The position numbers were made by a program, and so were the translations under genes. A stretch of 64,000 nt of DNA from Bifidobacterium choladohabitans (GTDB lineage Bacteria; Actinomycetota; Actinomycetes; Actinomycetales; Bifidobacteriaceae), in assembly GCF_016102005.1 (NCBI RefSeq), contig NZ_JACFPL010000002.1:124001-188000 (forward strand), read 5' to 3'. Each line of letters begins with the position of its first letter. The stretch's first letter is position 1. The notes below the pieces were generated by a model that was given only the letters and a program-made list of their open reading frames with translations, was not told the DNA's origin and searched no databases. Below, in pieces: positions 63,541-64,000 of this stretch.

Positions 63541-64000
63541 ATGACCGCTGTCAATGCCTGGCTGCTCGATGCGGTGACGGGCGGCTGGGGGCTGGCTGTG
63601 CTGTTCCTGGCCGCCTTTCTGGATGCCCTGATCATCCCCATACCCACGGAGCTGATGGTCCTGGCCACGGCTTCGGCCTTCCGGGCCACAGGAAGACCCC
63701 TTCCCGTCCTGGTCTTTCTGGTATGCGCCCTGGCCTTCGCAGGCGGCGATGCCTGCACCTATGGGCTGGGACGGCTGGTCCCGCTGAATCGTCTGGCCGT
63801 CTTCCGAGGTGCCGCAGGCAAGGCTGTGACCTCGTGGGCCCATCGGGCCCTGCTGCAGGGGGGTGGCTTCTTCACACTGGCCTCGCGCTTCGTGCCCTCG
63901 GGCCGGACCGTGGTCAATCTGACGGCCGGCGCGGCGCGGTATCCGCTGAACCGTTACCTGCCCCTGGCTGCCCTCGCCGGCCTGCTTTGGTCGATTTATA
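63541..64000 (+). CDS. DedA-family membrane protein, cut off by the window end
   Basis: 153 residues visible. The first helix pair holds FLAAFLDALIIPIPTELMVL, typical of the DedA/SNARE-associated fold with its re-entrant acidic/proline segment, and GGFFTLASRFVPSGRTVVNL TAG is the conserved R-x3-G-R motif region. DedA proteins move undecaprenyl phosphate or phospholipids across the membrane. AAAGGGTGG precedes the ATG. The C-terminus is beyond 64000. Confidence 0.85.
   Translation, partial: MTAVNAWLLDAVTGGWGLAVLFLAAFLDALIIPIPTELMVLATASAFRATGRPLPVLVFLVCALAFAGGDACTYGLGRLVPLNRLAVFRGAAGKAVTSWAHRALLQGGGFFTLASRFVPSGRTVVNLTAGAARYPLNRYLPLAALAGLLWSIY

Overview
The window looks like chromosomal DNA of a Bifidobacterium. 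It is GC-rich with strong G/C in third codon positions. The tmRNA at 14594-14989 encodes the tag AKSNRTEFALAA, which I associate with bifidobacteria. Gene content is typical: many ABC sugar importers without their own ATPase, ROK and LacI regulators, xylose genes and a Lys/Orn-type MurE paralogue. A bee- or insect-gut species would fit the malolactic enzyme, the plant and N-glycan enzymes and a predicted D-Asp cross-bridge, but that host assignment is inference.

Layout. (1) 1-5131: a cut-off GH127-type arabinofuranosidase, a POT peptide transporter, a broken SMR efflux gene and an FtsX-like permease with no ATPase. (2) 5132-14593: a decaying accessory region. It holds a dead RelB/YafQ toxin-antitoxin pair, a dead ImmA/IrrE metallopeptidase, two dead tyrosine integrases, surface proteins (basic-repeat membrane protein, thioester-like stub, BspA-type leucine-rich-repeat protein) and long homopolymer tracts. 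It ends at the 3' end of ssrA (tmRNA), a classic integration site. (3) 15103-19676: a malolactic cluster of LysR regulator, malolactic enzyme and divergent anion transporter, with paired inverted operators. (4) 19761-24352: PfkB kinase and ROK repressor, divergent from a GH20 hexosaminidase. (5) 24735-26078: xylA. (6) 26414-39703: two operons that look like an N-glycan system (GH18-like protein, ABC importer, second secreted GH18-like protein; then GH38 alpha-mannosidase, ABC importer, GH5 beta-mannosidase-like enzyme), each preceded by the same palindromic operator. (7) 39933-44376: LacI regulator and GH2 beta-galactosidase with related operators. (8) 44396-47367: xylB and divergent ROK (XylR-like) regulator. 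(9) 47396-64000: housekeeping block with Nudix, PepP, FolC, SMC, Asp racemase / ATP-grasp ligase / MurE-like operon, exonuclease, ECF sigma factor with small Cys-rich protein, the 24-residue ribosomal protein bL37, aldose 1-epimerase, IspH, YbaK and a cut-off DedA protein.

How the genes fit together. The GH18-like proteins, GH20, GH38 and GH5 with two importers could take host or plant N-glycans apart: outside release or binding, import of oligosaccharide, then removal of alpha-mannose, the core beta-mannose and GlcNAc inside the cell. XylA, XylB and the ROK repressor handle xylose although xylA is separated from xylB by about 18 kb. The malolactic genes would import malate and decarboxylate it to lactate. 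The MurE-like, ATP-grasp and racemase genes would build a peptidoglycan side chain ending in D-Asp.
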